From: Streptomyces sp. DG2A-72
Lineage (GTDB): Bacteria > Actinomycetota > Actinomycetes > Streptomycetales > Streptomycetaceae
Direction: 5' to 3'
Length of the DNA stretch: 64,000 bases
NCBI RefSeq assembly: GCF_030499575.1
Contig: NZ_JASTLC010000001.1
Span: forward strand, 6,906,001 to 6,970,000
The notes beneath the pieces were generated by a model. The model had not been told where the DNA came from, ran no database searches, and saw only the letters and a list, made by a program, of their open reading frames with translations. Position 1 is the first letter of the stretch, and every line of letters begins with the position of its first letter. Positions 51,340 through 60,299 of this stretch are shown piece by piece. Both the position numbers and the translations under genes were made by a program.

Positions 51340-51379
51340 GATCGGCATCCGCCGACAAATGATGTGGCGGATGCCGATC
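51340..51379. promoter_or_regulatory. Perfect 14-bp inverted repeat between the peptide genes and the SARP gene
   Basis: GATCGGCATCCGCC (51340-51353) and GGCGGATGCCGATC (51366-51379) pair perfectly around a 12-nt centre. The two flanking genes diverge, so this is not a terminator position; an operator or a leader-RNA structure is more likely. Confidence 0.6.
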
Positions 51380-51605
51380 GCACTCCTCCGAATCGAGCCC
51401 CATGCCCCGTCCATCGCTGGACGGCTCCCCAAGGGCTCGTAACATCGAGTTCAGCGGCTGGCGCATTGTTGCCCGTGCATATCAGCTGGGCAGACAAGGC
51501 ACCGGACACGCCGGCCCGTACTGCCCTGTCCCCCTCCGTGGGTGTTGCGTCAACCACTGTGCGGCGACAGCCTTCGAAGAACCTGCGGGAACTCTTGAAT
51601 CGGGC

Positions 51606-51635
51606 TTGAATGGCCTGGTCAGCGACATGTATACC
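51606..51635 (+). promoter_or_regulatory. Candidate promoter of the SARP gene
   Basis: TTGAAT (51606-51611) and TATACC (51630-51635) are 18 nt apart, close to the consensus for the main sigma factor. Transcription would begin near 51642, just before the ATG at 51651. Confidence 0.45.
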
Positions 51636-51650
51636 AAGGATGGCGTGGTC

Positions 51651-54600
51651 ATGGCTGGGGGGTATGTGCGGTTCGGCGTTCTCGGAGTCATCGAGGCATG
51701 GCAGGGCACGGCGCTGGTGGACTTAGGGCATGCCCGGCAGCGGCAGGTTCTGGCTGCGCTGCTCGTGGATGTCGGCCGGGCGGTGCCGGCGGACGCGTTG
51801 ATGGAGCGGGTGTGGGGTGAGCGGGTGCCGCAGCGCGGCCGGGTGACGCTGTACGGATATCTGTCCCGGCTCCGTCAGGCGTTGTCGGGGGCGGAGATCA
51901 CGCGGGAGCAGGGCGGTTACCGGCTTGCGGTGGACGCGGAGGCGGTGGATCTGCACTGGTTCCGTCGCCTGTCGAGTCAGGCCCGGGAGGCGGATACGGA
52001 TGAGCGTGCGGTGGCTTTGTGGCAGGAAGCGCTGGGGCTGTGGCGCGGTGATGCCTTCGTCGGCCTCGACACCGCCTGGTTCAATGCCCAGCGTGCCCGG
52101 CTGGAGGCAGAGCGGCTGGCCGCGCAGCTGGAACTGGTGGAGGCACGGCTGCGGCTTGGGCAGCACGCCCAGATCCTCGCGGAGTGCTCGACGCGAGCGG
52201 AGGTGTTTCCGCTCGATGAACGGGTGGCCGGACAGCTAATGCTCGCCCTGTACCGGAGCGGGCGGCAAGCCGAGGCGTTGCGGCATTACGACGTCATCCG
52301 GCGAAGGCTGGGGGACGAGCTGGGCTGTGACCCAGGACTGGCTCTTCGGCAGCTGCACCAGCAGATCATCGCTGCGGACCCGGCTGTCAGTCCGAACGGT
52401 TCAACACCCGAGGGAGCCGGCCCCGGATTGACGCAGAGTCCCCTACAGCCTCTGCAACCGCTGAGATCCAAGGCTACGGATGGCCAACAGGCCGAGCAGG
52501 CTGCGGCTTCCATCCGTATCGTCACTCCTGGCATCCCAGCACGAAGCCCGGCCGCCGCGTTGGGGCGTAACTGTCTTCCTCGTGGCCTGCCGGATTTCAC
52601 CGGGCGGGAGGAGGAGCTTGCCCAGCTGGTGGCGTCAGCCCAGAACGGGGCGGCTGTCCACGCAGTTGACGGGATGGCCGGGGTCGGTAAGACCTCACTC
52701 GCCGTCCAGGCCGGGCAGCTGCTCGCCGACCGGTTTCCGGACGGTGCGCTCTTCGTCGATCTGCAAGGCCACAGCCTGGGCAAGACACCGCTGACTCCCG
52801 ACGAAGCCCTGGAGACGCTGCTGGGCCAGCTCGGGGTAACGGCGCCCAGCGACGCACAGGCACGGTGGCGGGCGGCGACCGCTGCCTCGCGGCTCCTGGT
52901 CATCCTGGACAACGCCGTGGACGAAACGCAGGTGGCCCCGCTGCTGCCGGCCGGTCCCAGCCTCGTGATCGTGACCAGTCGGGCCAGGATGCCGGCCCTC
53001 GCGGGGGCACAACCCCTGTCTTTGGGGGTACTGACGCAGGCTGCGGCCACAACGTTCTTCGCTCGCATTGTCGGGACTGATCGGGCGGCGGCCGAGCCGG
53101 AGGCAGTGGCACGCATCGTCCGGTTGTGCGCGGGGCTGCCGTTGGCGCTGCGGCTGTCCGGGGCCCGGCTCGCACACCGTACCGCCTGGCCGGTGGCCCA
53201 TCTGTCGGCACAGCTGGCCAGCGCCCGGCGGCAGCTGCCAAAGCTGTTCGCCGACCAGGAAGTGGCGCTGGCGTTCCGCATGTCTCACGAACAGCTCTCG
53301 CCCGTCGACCAGCAGGTGTTCTGTGCTCTGGGGCGGCATCCCGGTACTGACGCAGACGCCGCTGTCATCGCGGTGATGACCGGCATGCCGGTTGCCGCGG
53401 CTGACGACGCGCTGCAGAGGCTGGTCGATGTTCATCTGGCCGAGGAGGCCGCCGTCGGTCGCTACCGCCAGCATGACCTGCTGCGCCAGTACGCCCGGGG
53501 CCTGTCCGACGACCCGCTGGTAACCGAGCGCATGCTCATCCACTACCTAAAGGCAGTGACGGAGGCGGCAGCACATCTTGCGGATGGGGGAACCCAGGCT
53601 GACGCAGCGCAGACCTGGTTGATGACGGAGCAGAGCAATCTCCTCGCCGCGACCAGGTGCGCCGCCGCAGAGGGGCACACCGATTACGCCTGGCAGCTCG
53701 CCATCTCCATGTGGCATTTTCTGTCCCAGAACCTTGCCGGCGATCCGATCGAACTACTCGAGAAGGGCCTGTCCGCAGCACAGGACGCAGCCGACGGCGG
53801 CGAAACGATGCTCAACACACTCCTGGCACTGGCCCACTGGTCGGCCGGCCACCCCGCCGTCGCCTACAACCTGCTGAGCACCTCCGCGGAACAGCTCGAG
53901 AACACCGAATCCCACGCACACACACTGGCCCTGCTCGGACTGATGCTCCTTCAGCGAGGCGACCACGCAGCGGCCTACGACCACGCGGAGCGGGCATTCA
54001 CCGAACTCGCCCAGCTTCCCACTCTGTCCCCCCTGGGACTCGACGCGAAGATCATCACATACTGGACCCGCGGCACCGTCCGAGGACTACGGAGCGAGCA
54101 CGAGGCGGCCCTTTCCTACCTGCGGGCCGCCTACACCGGCTGCCAAGAACTCAGTCAGCTCAGCCCCAACGACCATGTACTGACGGCCCTGTCCCGGTGC
54201 CTGATCGCTCTCGGCACCCACCACGAGGCCCTCAGCCACCTTCAGCAAGCCCGCGACCTGCGGCAGCGGATCGGCGACAAAGAAGGCGAAGCCGAGACAC
54301 TCGTCCTCATCGGCACAGCACAGCGGACTTCAGGACACCCCCAGGAAGCACTAACACCACAACGCCTGGCGGTAACCATGCTCGACAACGACACCCGGCT
54401 CCAGGCATACGCCAGAATCGAACTCGGCCACACCCTGTATGCGCTGGGGCAGGCAGATGAGGCACTCCAGCAGCACACGCTCGCTCTCACCCTTGCCCGA
54501 CAAGGCCGCCATCTCCACGAAGAAGCTCAAGCGCACCACGCCCTCGCGCGGTTGCTCGCTGCAATCCACCCGCAGACAGCCCAGCAGCACGAGGAAACCG

Positions 54601-54674
54601 CAGCACAGATATCCACCCAGCTGGACCTCCGCCACCCGACCCCACTGCCACACCTGCGCCCCGCCGGATGGTGA
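51651..54674 (+). CDS. AfsR-like SARP regulator with NB-ARC and TPR domains
   Basis: A 1007-aa protein. Residues 5-95 form an OmpR-type winged helix (VRFGVLGVIEAWQGTALVDL, GRVTLYGYLSRLRQALSGAE). Residues 100-245 form the bacterial transcriptional activation domain (WQEALGLWRGDAFVGLDTAW, RSGRQAEALRHYDVIRRRLG). Next is an NB-ARC ATPase with Walker A GMAGVGKTSLA near residue 341, Walker B RLLVILDNAVDE near 415 and ATP-sensing VTSRARM. The C-terminal third is TPR repeats (YLRAAYTGCQELSQLSPNDH, ALGTHHEALSHLQQARDLRQ, LGQADEALQQHTLALTLARQ). Family members activate secondary-metabolite or peptide gene clusters. ATG 51651 fits the promoter; 51627 is an alternative start. It is divergent from the small peptide genes. 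Confidence 0.92.
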   Translation: MAGGYVRFGVLGVIEAWQGTALVDLGHARQRQVLAALLVDVGRAVPADALMERVWGERVPQRGRVTLYGYLSRLRQALSGAEITREQGGYRLAVDAEAVDLHWFRRLSSQAREADTDERAVALWQEALGLWRGDAFVGLDTAWFNAQRARLEAERLAAQLELVEARLRLGQHAQILAECSTRAEVFPLDERVAGQLMLALYRSGRQAEALRHYDVIRRRLGDELGCDPGLALRQLHQQIIAADPAVSPNGSTPEGAGPGLTQSPLQPLQPLRSKATDGQQAEQAAASIRIVTPGIPARSPAAALGRNCLPRGLPDFTGREEELAQLVASAQNGAAVHAVDGMAGVGKTSLAVQAGQLLADRFPDGALFVDLQGHSLGKTPLTPDEALETLLGQLGVTAPSDAQARWRAATAASRLLVILDNAVDETQVAPLLPAGPSLVIVTSRARMPALAGAQPLSLGVLTQAAATTFFARIVGTDRAAAEPEAVARIVRLCAGLPLALRLSGARLAHRTAWPVAHLSAQLASARRQLPKLFADQEVALAFRMSHEQLSPVDQQVFCALGRHPGTDADAAVIAVMTGMPVAAADDALQRLVDVHLAEEAAVGRYRQHDLLRQYARGLSDDPLVTERMLIHYLKAVTEAAAHLADGGTQADAAQTWLMTEQSNLLAATRCAAAEGHTDYAWQLAISMWHFLSQNLAGDPIELLEKGLSAAQDAADGGETMLNTLLALAHWSAGHPAVAYNLLSTSAEQLENTESHAHTLALLGLMLLQRGDHAAAYDHAERAFTELAQLPTLSPLGLDAKIITYWTRGTVRGLRSEHEAALSYLRAAYTGCQELSQLSPNDHVLTALSRCLIALGTHHEALSHLQQARDLRQRIGDKEGEAETLVLIGTAQRTSGHPQEALTPQRLAVTMLDNDTRLQAYARIELGHTLYALGQADEALQQHTLALTLARQGRHLHEEAQAHHALARLLAAIHPQTAQQHEETAAQISTQLDLRHPTPLPHLRPAGW

Positions 54675-54764
54675 CCACCTCAGCCGGGGTCAGCCGTACC
54701 CGCAGGCCGCCGTCGACGGCGACAGCCTCGATGTACGGCAGGTGCCAACAAGATCACCAGCCCT

Positions 54765-55055
54765 TTGCGTGCGGCATGCCTCGGAGCCTTGGCCGACCTC
54801 GGCTTCGTCGGCCTGGACGACGATCACGATGACCCGGTGGTCATCACCGGCCGCAAGGCCACCCGCAACCACCGCCTCACCGACCCGGAGAAGGAAGCGA
54901 ACCGCCTGCTCAACCGCGAACGCGCTGCGGTCGAGCACGGCTTCGCGAACCTGAAGTCCTGGCGGTTCCCGACCAAGATCCGCATGAACGCACGCCACGC
55001 CACCACCCTCCTGCGGGCCCTGCTCGTCCTCGCGAACACCGAAATCCACCGGTGA
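54765..55055 (+). pseudogene. C-terminal fragment of a DDE transposase (IS5-type)
   Basis: The frame reads LGALADLGFVGLDDDHDDPV, VITGRKATRNHRLTDPEKEA, NRLLNRERAAVEHGFANLKS, RHATTLLRALLVLANTEIHR. This is the end of a common Streptomyces transposase whose catalytic Glu lies in RAAVEHGFANLK. The N-terminal half is absent. Confidence 0.85.
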
Positions 55056-55475
55056 CAGACGATCTCCCGAAGAAAATCACACCCCTGACCGGCGCGAGTA
55101 CATCACCGCAGGCGCACACCAGCCCCGTGAACCGCGAAGTCAGGATGAAAGGCGACTTCCGACACCCTCAACCGAAGATCAACAACTAGGCGTAGTCGGC
55201 TCATGGAACTTGCGCCAGGCCCGTAATTTGGGACCATCGAGGCGTCTCGAAGCGGCCCCGAACTGTGAAGATCACCTCGCGTGAAGGCGGCCTGGAATGG
55301 CTCCACTTGGCCCTTCTGGCGTCTCGGTGGCGCCGGATGAGCACGCCGCAGCCACCCTGCCCAACAAGCCGAACCGGCCCGCTGGATGAACGGACGAGCC
55401 GTCCCGAAGTATGGGGGGCTGGAGGGTGTCTGAGAGGTCGGTTCGTGATTTTTTGAGTGGTTCTGTCGTCGCCTG
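55056..55475. other. Gap between two transposase relics
   Basis: 420 nt with no supported gene. The last 50 nt (GGTGTCTGAGAGGTCGGTTC at about 55423-55442, followed by a run of T) look like the left end of the next IS element. Confidence 0.45.
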
Positions 55476-56220
55476 ATGGTGTGCTCGCTGATCGAGCCGG
55501 TGATCACCGCGTGGAAGGACCGGCACCGCTCGGTCAGCGGCCACCAGGGCGCCTACGAGATGCGGGAGATCGTCAACGCGATCCTCCACCAGGGCCGGAC
55601 CGGCTACCAGTGGGCCTATCTGCCGCACGATCTCCCGCCGAAGAGCGCGACCTACTACTACTTCGCCGCCTGGCGGGACGACGGAACCGACCAGGTCATC
55701 CACGAGTTCCTGCGCTGCCAGGTCCGGGAGCGGGCCCGGCGATCAGAGGACCCGACCCTGGTCGTGCTGGACACCCAGAGTGTCCACGTGGCCGCCGGGG
55801 TCCCCGCCACCACGATGGGCCGGGATCCGGCGAAGCGGGTGCCGGGCCGCAAGCGGGGACTGGCCGTGGACGTGCTCGGGCTCGTCATCGCCGTCACCGT
55901 GCAGGCCGCGAACAGCCACGCCCCTGGTCGATCCGGGCTTCAAGAACCAAGTCGTCGCGCATGGAGCCGGCCTGGGCATCGACGTCGAGATTGTCGAACG
56001 CAACCCGCAGGAGGCGGGGTTCGTTCCGCAGCCAAAGCGGTGGAGGGTCGAGCAGAGCTACGGGATCTTGATATTGCACCGGCGTCTGGTCCGCGACTAC
56101 GGGCACCACCCGTCCTCCTCCGCCTCCCGCGTCTACTGGGCAATGACCCATGCCATGGCCCGCCGTCTCACCAGTGCGAACACCCCCACCTGGCGCGATG
56201 CGCAGGCGGTGGCAGCGTGA
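55476..56220 (+). pseudogene. IS5-family transposase, internally deleted and frameshifted
   Basis: The first frame is intact to about 55915: MVCSLIEPVITAWKDRHRSV, ATYYYFAAWRDDGTDQVIHE, VVLDTQSVHVAAGV (catalytic Asp), KRVPGRKRGLAVDVLGLVIA. The second frame resumes at LVDPGFKNQVVAHGAGLGID and runs through VERNPQEAGFVPQPKRWRVE, QSYGILILHRRLVRDYGHHP to the stop at 56220. About 40-50 residues that should join the two parts are missing, so the copy is inactive. Its stop overlaps the next gene relic (GTGA). Confidence 0.85.
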
Positions 56221-56620
56221 ACATCGAGCCCCTGCTCGACGCGCTCGGCCTCCAGGAGGACGCTGCCCGGTCCCTGGCCGACGATCTCCGCACCCAGATC
56301 ACCGAACTGCAGGGGCGACTGCGCGAGGCCGAGACCACCTCGAGCACCTGGCGATCACCCGGAAGACCGTCACTGTCCTCGTCGACCGGCTTCCCGCCCA
56401 GGCCGCCTCGCCCGAACTGCCCGACCACCCGGACTAACCCCGCATCCTCGCTGTCTTCAACGAGGCCAGTGATCCGCTGCGGGCCCGGGATGTCTGCGAA
56501 GCTCTCGATCATGAACTGCTGCCGAAGAACGTCGAAGGCACCCGTGCCAAGCTAAAACGTCTGGTCAAGCTCGGCGTCCTCACCGAGATCGACACCGGCA
56601 GCTTCGTCACGCAGCAGTAG
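56217..56620 (+). pseudogene. IS-linked companion gene, one frameshift and one nonsense codon
   Basis: Pieces in order are VNIEPLLDALGLQEDAARSL, TQITELQGRLREAE, then after a frameshift near 56335 EHLAITRKTVTVLVDRLPAQ, ELPDHPD, then an in-frame TAA (56435-56437) where a Tyr codon would be expected, then PRILAVFNEASDPLRARDVC, EALDHELLPKNVEGTRAKLK, RLVKLGVLTEIDTGSF to TAG 56620. The intact form is a helical plus winged-helix protein often found beside such transposases; its role is unknown. Confidence 0.75.
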
Positions 56621-56667
56621 TCGGCCAAGGCCCGCGACCAACAGCCCTACCCCAACGACACCTCGAA

Positions 56668-57072
56668 TCAGCTTTGCTCGACTGCGTAGACTTCGATCTC
56701 GACCTTCATCCGCGGGTCGAGCAGTCGTGACACTTCCACGAGAGTGGCTGCCGGGCGTACCTGTGCGAACGCCTCGTGATGGGCTTTGGCCACCAGTTCC
56801 GCGTCCGTGATATCGGTAACGTAGGTTACTGTCCTGACCACCGCGTCCATGCTCGAACCAGCCTCGCGCAACGCGGTCTCGATGATCGCGAATGCGGCCT
56901 TCGCTTGCTCATAGGCGTCCGCCCCGTCCAGGTGTGGCGGCTGGGCAGTGGTGCCGGAGACATGCACCTGCCCAGCGACCCTCACCGCGCGGCTATACCC
57001 GTACACGCCCTCAAACGGACCACCGGAAGACACGATCTGCCGCATCCGCCCCTCGTTCCGCCCCATCGTCAT
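56668..57072 (-). CDS. RidA (YjgF/YER057c/UK114) family protein
   Basis: A 134-aa protein: RQIVSSGGPFEGVYGYSRAV, RVAGQVHVSGTTAQPP, YEQAKAAFAIIETALREAGS, MDAVVRTVTYVTDITD and RPAATLVEVSRLLDPRMKVE, with the conserved Arg of the RPA(A/S)T motif that binds the imine substrate carboxylate. RidA trimers hydrolyse reactive enamine/imine intermediates. The ATG at 57070-57072 has GGAGGG 4 nt upstream; ATG 57043-57045 is an alternative. A short fragment of another RidA gene lies just upstream. Confidence 0.92.
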   Translation of the reverse strand: MTMGRNEGRMRQIVSSGGPFEGVYGYSRAVRVAGQVHVSGTTAQPPHLDGADAYEQAKAAFAIIETALREAGSSMDAVVRTVTYVTDITDAELVAKAHHEAFAQVRPAATLVEVSRLLDPRMKVEIEVYAVEQS

Positions 57073-57130
57073 GACCCTCCGTAGACCAACCCGATCAGCA
57101 GTGGGAACACCAGCCGGTGCTGGCACCCCG

Positions 57131-57223
57131 TCAGCCAGCCGCCGCCACCTCGATCTCGACGAGCCATTCGCCATCCAGCGTGGTAACGACGATCGCCGTC
57201 GTCGGGACCCTACGCCCGCCGGC
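57131..57223 (-). pseudogene. C-terminal fragment of a second RidA-like gene
   Basis: GRRVPTTAIVVTTLDGEWLV then EIEVAAAG-stop resembles the C-terminal strand-loop-strand of RidA proteins (P.T..V....L..P...VEIE). Codons upstream do not continue the family. It is probably what is left after a duplication or an IS-driven deletion. Confidence 0.5.
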
Positions 57224-57476
57224 TTGCGATCGCTTACGCGGCAAGCCCAGCGCCCTCGAGCACGCTGGCCGGCCGAGACGACCCAGACTCACACGTTCAG
57301 ATGGCATCAGACCAACCATTACCTCTCGAACCGCCCTCTCAGATCTTGATGACGGTGGCGCGTCCGCCGCGCAGCGCGGTGAGGTCCTCCGGGGCAGAGG
57401 TGAGGTTCGTGACGGGTCCGGGGCGGCGAGGGCGGTGGCGCGCCGAGCATGGCGTCGATGGTGTACCTCCCTGGCC

Positions 57477-57600
57477 AGCGACCGGCCGCCGCAGTACCGG
57501 GGGCCGGCCAAGGGCTCGGCCGTCGACGCGGTCGAGGTGCAGATCCGGGAACTGCTGAGGGAGACCCCGACGATGCCTGCGACGGTGATCGCCGAGCGCA
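57477..57600 (+). pseudogene. Fragment of an IS21-type transposase (IstA)
   Basis: SDRPPQYRGPAKGSAVDAVE then VQIRELLRETPTMPATVIAE match the N-terminal region of IstA (VDAVEP.IRELL...P.MPATVIAERIGW). The match breaks at RNAG, where RIGW is expected, and nothing follows. Confidence 0.75.
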
Positions 57601-57669
57601 ATGCTGGTGCGGGATGCGGCCTTTCCACGTGCGGGCAGGTGGTGGCGGTGGACTATCAATGATCCGCAT

Positions 57670-57696
57670 GTTCGCCGGTTTGGCTAACCGGCGAAC
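57670..57696. terminator. Perfect 11-bp hairpin
   Basis: GTTCGCCGGTT-TGGCT-AACCGGCGAAC. It lies between the IstA relic and the end of the PBP gene (stop 57810), so it may terminate the PBP transcript. The 57601-57809 stretch otherwise holds no gene that I can support. Confidence 0.55.
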
Positions 57697-57809
57697 CCGG
57701 GCCATGTTGCGCTGCGCGAAGCGGACGTGACCGAGGACGGACTTCTCTTCCACACGGCCGGCGTGGCATCGGCAGGCTGCGGTAAGCCGCTTCAGTCGAT
57801 CCCCCAGGG

Positions 57810-60299
57810 TTATGGGCGTGGTGATGGGGCGCCACCGCTGCCTTGTTTGCCGCCTCCTGGGCCGAAGAGGCCGACTGTCGGGCCGGGGCTGGTCGCCGAG
57901 GGGGAAGGTGTGGCGGCGGTGGGGGAGGCGCACCCGCCAGGGATGTCGCTGCACGGCGTGATGGATGGGGACGGTGCGGGTGTGTCTGGTGAAGGAGTGC
58001 TTGAGGGACCCTCGGTAGGAGATGCCGAGGGGGTGGGGGACGGCGCACCGTTCTCGTCGGCACCCTTGCCGAGGGAAGGTGCAGGCGGGAAGGGCTTCGC
58101 TGGCTGGCCCTGGAGCGCGGCGGACATGTAGCCGAGCCACACCTGGGTGGGCATGTCCGCTCCGAAGACCTTGCTGTAGCCGCCGACCCCCGACATGGAC
58201 TTCAGGCCCGAGTTGCCGGAGCCCTCCTTGAACATGGTGACCGCCGTGGACAGCTGCGGTGTGTAGCCGATGAACCAGGCGGACTTGTAGTCGTCCGTTG
58301 TGCCGGTCTTGCCGGCGGCGGGGCGTCCGAGGGCCAGGGCGTTGGTTCCGGTGCCGTGCTGGACTACGTCCTGCAGCACGTTCGTGATGGTGTCGGCGGT
58401 CGAGGCGGGCATGGCCTGCGTGCCGGCGGGCGGGGTGAACCCCGGTAGCTGTCGGCCACCGTCGAGCACCTTGGTGACCGAGTAGGGCTCGTGGTGAACT
58501 CCGCTGTCGGCGAAGGTGCCGTAGGCGTCGGCCATGCGGATGGCCGACGGGGTGGAGGTGCCGATGTAGAAGCCGGCGGTGTCGTACTGGAGGCTGCTGC
58601 GCAGCAGGCCGGCCGCCAGTGCCTCGTTCTCGACGTTGTCGTACCCCACGTACTCGCCCAGCTGGACGTACGGGGTGTTGACCGACTGCTCCATGGCCTT
58701 GCGCAGGGTGATGTAACCCCACTTGGTGGGGACGTCGTTCTGCTGGTGGAGCAGCCCGGTGGGGTCGCTGCCGTCCGGGAGGTACTGTCCCTGCTGGTTC
58801 TTGATCTCGATGCCGTCGTCGCCGTCGAACATGGTCTCCGGCGTGATCGGCGACGCCGGCTGCCCGGGGGAGAGGACCGCGCCGTGGTCCAGGGCGGCGG
58901 CGAGGTCGAAGGGCTTGAAGGTGGAACCGACTGGCACGCCCGAGCTGTCGGCGTTGTCGGTGTAGTGGCCCTTGTTCCAGCCGTCACCGCCGTACAGGGC
59001 GACGATCGCCCCGGTGGCCGGGTCGACGGAGGAGGCCCCGACCTGTACGTCGCGGTCCGCCGGCCGGTTCTTGGGGTCCAGGTGCTGCTTGCGCATTTTG
59101 GCCACGGAGGAGCTCAGTTCGGCGACCTTGTTCTTGTCGAACGTGGTGTAGATCTGATAGCCGCCCTGATTGAGCTGCTGTTCGGTGATGGACGAGTGCT
59201 GCTCGACGTACTGCTGGGCGGTCTGGATCAGGTAGCCGAGCTGGCCGCTCGTCGAGCCGGAGGCGGTCATAGGTTTCGGCACCGGGAAGCCCTTGCGCAG
59301 ATAGGTCTGTTCCTGCGTGGCGCTCAACTTGCCGATCGTGACCATCCGCGCCAGTACGTACTTCCAGCGGGCGGTGGCCTGGGCGCGGGCATGCGGGTCG
59401 TCGGCGTTCATCATCACGCTCGGCTCGTTCACCGTGGCGGCCAGGAACGCTCCCTGGCTGACGTTCAGCTTCTCCACGGGGAGGTGGTAGTACGCCTGGG
59501 CCGCGGCCTCGATGCCGTAAGCGCCGCGGCCGTAGTAGTTGCTGTTCAGATAGCCCTGCAGGATCTGCTGCTTGCTGAGACTGTTGCCGATCTTCAAGGA
59601 GATCATGATCTCCTTGAACTTGCGTGACAGGGTCTGGTCCTGGCTGAGGTAGGTGTTCTTCACGAACTGCTGGGTGATGGTCGATCCGGACTGCACCTGG
59701 CTGCCCTCAGCCATGTGGTAAAGCGCCCGGAGAATGCCCTGCGGGTCGACGCCCGGGTCGGTGTAGAAGGACGCGTTCTCCGCCGCGAGGAAGTCCCACT
59801 GCACATCGGACGGAATGTGCGACAGGCTCACGTTCTGCCGGTTCACCTGGCCCACGCTGGCCATCTGCGAACCGTCCGACCAGTAGTACACGTTGTTCTG
59901 CAGCTGGGCGCTCGGGTTGACGCTCGGGATCGACACTGACGCGTAGGCGAAGCCGATCGCGGCGGCCGTGCCGCCGAACAGCAGCACGAAGACGGTCAAC
60001 ACCTGCTTCCAGGACGGCAGCCAGCGCCGCACACCGCGTCTGCCCGCCCGCGGAAAGTCGATCAGCCGCCGCTTTCCGGGCGCCCCGCGCCGGGAGGAGG
60101 CGGCCGGATGCACACCCGGGCCGCGCCCTGCCGACTTCCCGCGCGACGAGCGCCGGTTCGCCCTCTGGGCGGCCCGGCGCATCTCCGCTCGGGTCATCCG
60201 GGGCTGCTCGCTCGCAGGCTCCCTCTCCTCCTGCCCTGGAGAGGGCTCGGAATGACCCCAGGGCTCCCGCGAAGGAGGTCGGCTACGGTAATCGCTCAT
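57810..60299 (-). CDS. Class A penicillin-binding protein (bifunctional)
   Basis: An 829-aa protein. Residues 1-100 form a basic, Arg-rich cytoplasmic tail; a membrane segment follows (QVLTVFVLLFGGTAAAIGFA). The glycosyltransferase domain is of family 51 (WDFLAAENASFYTDPGVDPQ with the catalytic Glu; SGSTITQQFVKNTYLS). The transpeptidase has SGVPVGSTFKPFDLA (SxxK), MEQSVNTPYVQ (SxN) and AAGKTGTTDDYK (KTG). A long Pro/Ser/Thr external tail ends the protein. It polymerises and cross-links peptidoglycan. ATG 60297-60299 is chosen at MSDYRSRPPS; ATG 60324-60326 is possible. A hairpin (TGCCGGAG/CTCCGGCA, 60326-60347) lies in the leader. Confidence 0.95.
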   Translation of the reverse strand: MSDYRSRPPSREPWGHSEPSPGQEEREPASEQPRMTRAEMRRAAQRANRRSSRGKSAGRGPGVHPAASSRRGAPGKRRLIDFPRAGRRGVRRWLPSWKQVLTVFVLLFGGTAAAIGFAYASVSIPSVNPSAQLQNNVYYWSDGSQMASVGQVNRQNVSLSHIPSDVQWDFLAAENASFYTDPGVDPQGILRALYHMAEGSQVQSGSTITQQFVKNTYLSQDQTLSRKFKEIMISLKIGNSLSKQQILQGYLNSNYYGRGAYGIEAAAQAYYHLPVEKLNVSQGAFLAATVNEPSVMMNADDPHARAQATARWKYVLARMVTIGKLSATQEQTYLRKGFPVPKPMTASGSTSGQLGYLIQTAQQYVEQHSSITEQQLNQGGYQIYTTFDKNKVAELSSSVAKMRKQHLDPKNRPADRDVQVGASSVDPATGAIVALYGGDGWNKGHYTDNADSSGVPVGSTFKPFDLAAALDHGAVLSPGQPASPITPETMFDGDDGIEIKNQQGQYLPDGSDPTGLLHQQNDVPTKWGYITLRKAMEQSVNTPYVQLGEYVGYDNVENEALAAGLLRSSLQYDTAGFYIGTSTPSAIRMADAYGTFADSGVHHEPYSVTKVLDGGRQLPGFTPPAGTQAMPASTADTITNVLQDVVQHGTGTNALALGRPAAGKTGTTDDYKSAWFIGYTPQLSTAVTMFKEGSGNSGLKSMSGVGGYSKVFGADMPTQVWLGYMSAALQGQPAKPFPPAPSLGKGADENGAPSPTPSASPTEGPSSTPSPDTPAPSPSITPCSDIPGGCASPTAATPSPSATSPGPTVGLFGPGGGKQGSGGAPSPRP

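Noticed and set aside
59500-59800. Defective glycosyltransferase in the class A PBP (motif ENASFYTDPG lacks the usual His)
   Set aside because: The catalytic Glu is kept and, as far as I recall, this variant is common in actinobacterial PBPs, so it is not evidence of loss of function.
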